DNA from: CAVTUU01 sp045804965
Lineage (GTDB): Bacteria > Chloroflexota > Chloroflexia > Thermomicrobiales > UBA6265
Assembly: GCA_045804965.1 (NCBI GenBank)
Contig: JBJMMD010000010.1
Span: 98,418-162,417, forward strand
Reading direction: 5' to 3'
Length of the DNA: 64,000 bases
Below, one piece after another: positions 61,745 to 64,000 of this stretch (positions within the stretch are counted from its first letter, which is position 1; the number at the start of each line of letters is the position of its first letter). A program made the position numbers and the translations under genes. The notes beneath the pieces are model-generated. The model saw only the letters and a list, made by a program, of their open reading frames with translations, searched no databases and was not told the origin of the DNA.

Positions 61745-64000
61745 ATGGTGAGCGCGAGAACGATGTCCACGAACGGTCGTCGCGAGTCGATCTCTCCGGA
61801 ATGGCGCACTTGGGGCCCGTACCTGAGCGAGCGGCAGTGGGGCACCGTCCGCGAGGACTATTCGCCCAATGGCACGGCCTGGGACTCTTTCCCTCACGAC
61901 CACGCCCGCTCCCGCGCCTACCGCTGGGGCGAGGATGGGCTGATGGGCATCTCCGACGACCAGCAGCGTCTGTGCTTCGCACTCTCCCTCTGGAATGGGC
62001 AAGACTCAATCCTCAAAGAGCGCCTCTTCGGTCTGACCGGCTCCGAGGGCAACCACGGCGAGGACGTCAAGGAGTACTACTACTACCTCGACGCTACACC
62101 GGACCATGCCTACTTGAAGGGGCTCTACAAATACCCGCAGGCAGCCTTTCCGTATGAAGAACTCGCCGCGGAAAATCGACGCCGAGGTCGGAACGAGCCG
62201 GAGTATGAACTGCTTGATACCGGCGTCTTCGCCGAGGATCGCTATTTCGATGTCGAAGTCGAGTACGCGAAGGTATCACCTGAAGACATCATCATCCGAA
62301 TCTCGACCACGAACCGCGGACCGGAGGTCGCGACGCTCCACGTGCTGCCGACGCTGTGGTACCGCAACACCTGGTCTTGGGGGCGCGATGATCGGTACCC
62401 GAAGTTGCGCGCCGTCAACTCATCTGGGACGAGGTTGCACGGTGGCTCCCTGGTTCAGGCGACGCATCCGACGCTTGGTGAATACTGGCTCTGCTGCGAG
62501 GGTGACCCACAACTCTTGTTTACGGAGAACGAAACGAACGCCGGTCGATTGTGGGGAGCGCAGAACCGAACACTCTACGTCAAGGACGGTATCCATGAGG
62601 CGGTCGTCCATGGGCACTCAGACGCGGTCGACCCCACTGCGACGGGAACGAAGGTCGCGGCGAGCTATGTGTTAGACATCGAGTCCGGAGCGACCAAGTC
62701 GATCCTCCTCCGGCTGTCCTCCGCGCGCAGCTCGAAACCGTTTGCCGATGCCGAAACAATCCTGTCCAATCGAGCCGCTGAAGCCGATACGTTCTACGCC
62801 GAACTGGCGCGCGGCCGCCTTTCCGAGGACGAGGCGCGGGTTCAAAGACAGGCGTTGGCTGGGCTCATTTGGACGAAGCAATACTACTACTACGATGTCG
62901 CAGAATGGCTCGAAGGTGACCCCGAGGGTCCACAACCGCCCCCAGAGCGAAAGAAAGGGCGCAACAGCGATTGGCGCCACCACAGCAGCGGGGACGTCAT
63001 CTCAATGCCGGATACCTGGGAATATCCCTGGTACGCCGCGTGGGACCTCGCCTTCCACTGTGTCGCTTTCGGCCTGGTCGATCCTCGCTTTGCGAAGGAC
63101 CAGATACTGTTGTTGGAGCGCGAGCGGTTCATGCACCCGAACGGGCAACTCCCGGCCTATGAGTGGGCCTTCGGCGATGTCAATCCGCCGGTTCACATCG
63201 CGGCCACCCGGGCGCTCTACCAGGCGGAACGGACACACACCGGAGAAGTCGATCGCGACTTCTTGGCACGCGTTTTCCACAAGCTCATGCTCAATTTCAC
63301 GTGGTGGGTGAATCGGAAGGACGCAAGCGGCAAGAACCTTTTCCAAGGCGGATTCCTTGGACTCGACAACATCAGCGTCATCGATCGCAGCATGGTCTTG
63401 CCCGCGAATCTGAGTCTTGAGCAGGCTGATGGAACCGCCTGGATGGCGACCTATTGCCTGAACATGGCCTGGGCGGCCCTCGAGCTATCGACCCAGGACC
63501 CCGTCTACGAAGATCTCGCCGTCAAGTTCCTCGAGCACTTTTTGGCCATCGGCGGGGCGTTGAACGACCTGACTAACGAGGGAACTGGCTTGTGGGACGA
63601 GGAGGATGGCTTCTACTACGACCACATCTGCCGAGACGACGGCGCAAGGTTGCCACTGAAGATCCGCTCGCTTGTCGGCCTGCTGCCGATCGTCCCGGCA
63701 ATCTCGATCCCGCCGATGACGCAGGAACAGTTGCGCGAGAAGGCCCCCGGCGTCATCTATCAAATGCAGTGGTACGGGGAACATCACCCAGAACTGACCC
63801 CGCTGGTGCCAACTCGACCGCTCGCCGGCGGCAAGCATCTTCGCCTGTTCACGCTGGTCCCGGAAGATCGGCTGCGGCGCATCCTCACCCGGATGTTCGA
63901 TCCGGCCGAATTCCTGAGCGACTACGGCATCCGCTCAATCAGCAAACACTACGAAGATCATCCGTATGAATTGCGCATGCAATACACCGTGCTCAACGTC
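61745..64000 (+). CDS. GH63/MGH1-like glucosidase (C-terminus beyond window)
   Basis: An open frame of 752 codons that does not stop before the right edge. WRTWGPYLSERQWGTVREDY, AWDSFPHDHARSRAYRWGEDG and DTWEYPWYAAWDLAFHCVAFGLVDPRFAK, followed by HPNGQLPAYEWAFGDVNPPV, are typical of the MGH1-type (alpha/alpha)6 glucosidase family found near sugar-stress genes. The first about 330 residues are the beta-rich N-domain. AGGAG is 6 bases before ATG 61745. The enzyme probably hydrolyses a glucosyl- or mannosyl-compatible solute or a storage glycan; the substrate is inferred. Confidence 0.88.
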   Translation, partial: MVSARTMSTNGRRESISPEWRTWGPYLSERQWGTVREDYSPNGTAWDSFPHDHARSRAYRWGEDGLMGISDDQQRLCFALSLWNGQDSILKERLFGLTGSEGNHGEDVKEYYYYLDATPDHAYLKGLYKYPQAAFPYEELAAENRRRGRNEPEYELLDTGVFAEDRYFDVEVEYAKVSPEDIIIRISTTNRGPEVATLHVLPTLWYRNTWSWGRDDRYPKLRAVNSSGTRLHGGSLVQATHPTLGEYWLCCEGDPQLLFTENETNAGRLWGAQNRTLYVKDGIHEAVVHGHSDAVDPTATGTKVAASYVLDIESGATKSILLRLSSARSSKPFADAETILSNRAAEADTFYAELARGRLSEDEARVQRQALAGLIWTKQYYYYDVAEWLEGDPEGPQPPPERKKGRNSDWRHHSSGDVISMPDTWEYPWYAAWDLAFHCVAFGLVDPRFAKDQILLLERERFMHPNGQLPAYEWAFGDVNPPVHIAATRALYQAERTHTGEVDRDFLARVFHKLMLNFTWWVNRKDASGKNLFQGGFLGLDNISVIDRSMVLPANLSLEQADGTAWMATYCLNMAWAALELSTQDPVYEDLAVKFLEHFLAIGGALNDLTNEGTGLWDEEDGFYYDHICRDDGARLPLKIRSLVGLLPIVPAISIPPMTQEQLREKAPGVIYQMQWYGEHHPELTPLVPTRPLAGGKHLRLFTLVPEDRLRRILTRMFDPAEFLSDYGIRSISKHYEDHPYELRMQYTVLNV

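Overview
The window reads as a chromosomal segment of a high-GC, non-LPS bacterium. The best guess is a member of the Chloroflexota (Thermomicrobia/Sphaerobacter-like). That rests on gene content and style: a DUF4388 + FIST signalling pair, Rex, a cell surface built from Thr/Pro-stalk proteins, and GTG/TTG starts with GGAGG-type ribosome sites. No rRNA or tRNA gene is visible to anchor the taxonomy, so the assignment is an inference. No prophage, IS transposase or CRISPR array was seen.

Layout. 0-6 kb: lipoate ligase, a DUF1232 protein and a zinc-ribbon/GAF/GAF/PAS histidine kinase, convergent with a DUF4388-FIST operon; a 13-bp-stem hairpin separates them. 6-20 kb: housekeeping and small-molecule genes (LLM oxidoreductase, ispH, polysaccharide deacetylase lipoprotein, HAD hydrolase, RsbR-like protein plus receiver, an internally duplicated secreted protein with proline dehydrogenase, an MFS exporter, an HD phosphohydrolase, a VOC protein, a PAP2 membrane enzyme). 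20-29 kb: MscL with an added zinc ribbon, a triple SH3b secreted protein, a membrane-anchored sulfite-oxidase-type molybdoenzyme, and a pyruvate dehydrogenase operon (E1 alpha, E1 beta, E2, no E3). 29-35 kb: three paralogous secreted proteins with a variable head, two Ig-like modules and a Thr/Pro stalk, interleaved with unrelated minus-strand genes. 35-47 kb: rusA, guaA, a membrane protein with a possible HhH tail, rex, NTF2-like and DinB-like genes, a JAMM protease, a secreted M1 peptidase, a PIG-V-like glycosyltransferase and an SMP-30 family protein. 47-53 kb: a decayed short-chain dehydrogenase followed by a 1598-residue secreted PHP/FN3/LamG/EF-type protein. 53-64 kb: an accessory-looking region with two degenerate receiver proteins, DUF4239, three DUF1269 paralogs, a decayed PhoU-like (DUF47) gene, a membrane phosphodiesterase and a GH63-like glucosidase that runs off the end.

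How it fits together. The most distinctive theme is the cell surface. Four secreted proteins carry mucin-like Thr/Pro tails, and the window also encodes a PIG-V-type membrane mannosyltransferase, a PAP2 enzyme, a polysaccharide deacetylase and an SH3b protein. A second theme is sensing: the zinc-ribbon GAF kinase, FIST, DUF4388, an RsbR-like protein, one canonical receiver and two degenerate ones. Central metabolism is represented by PDH, lipoate attachment and Rex. Intergenic DNA holds a 223-224 bp inverted-repeat-bounded element in two full copies, one 87-bp short copy and one partial copy, plus several strong hairpin terminators.
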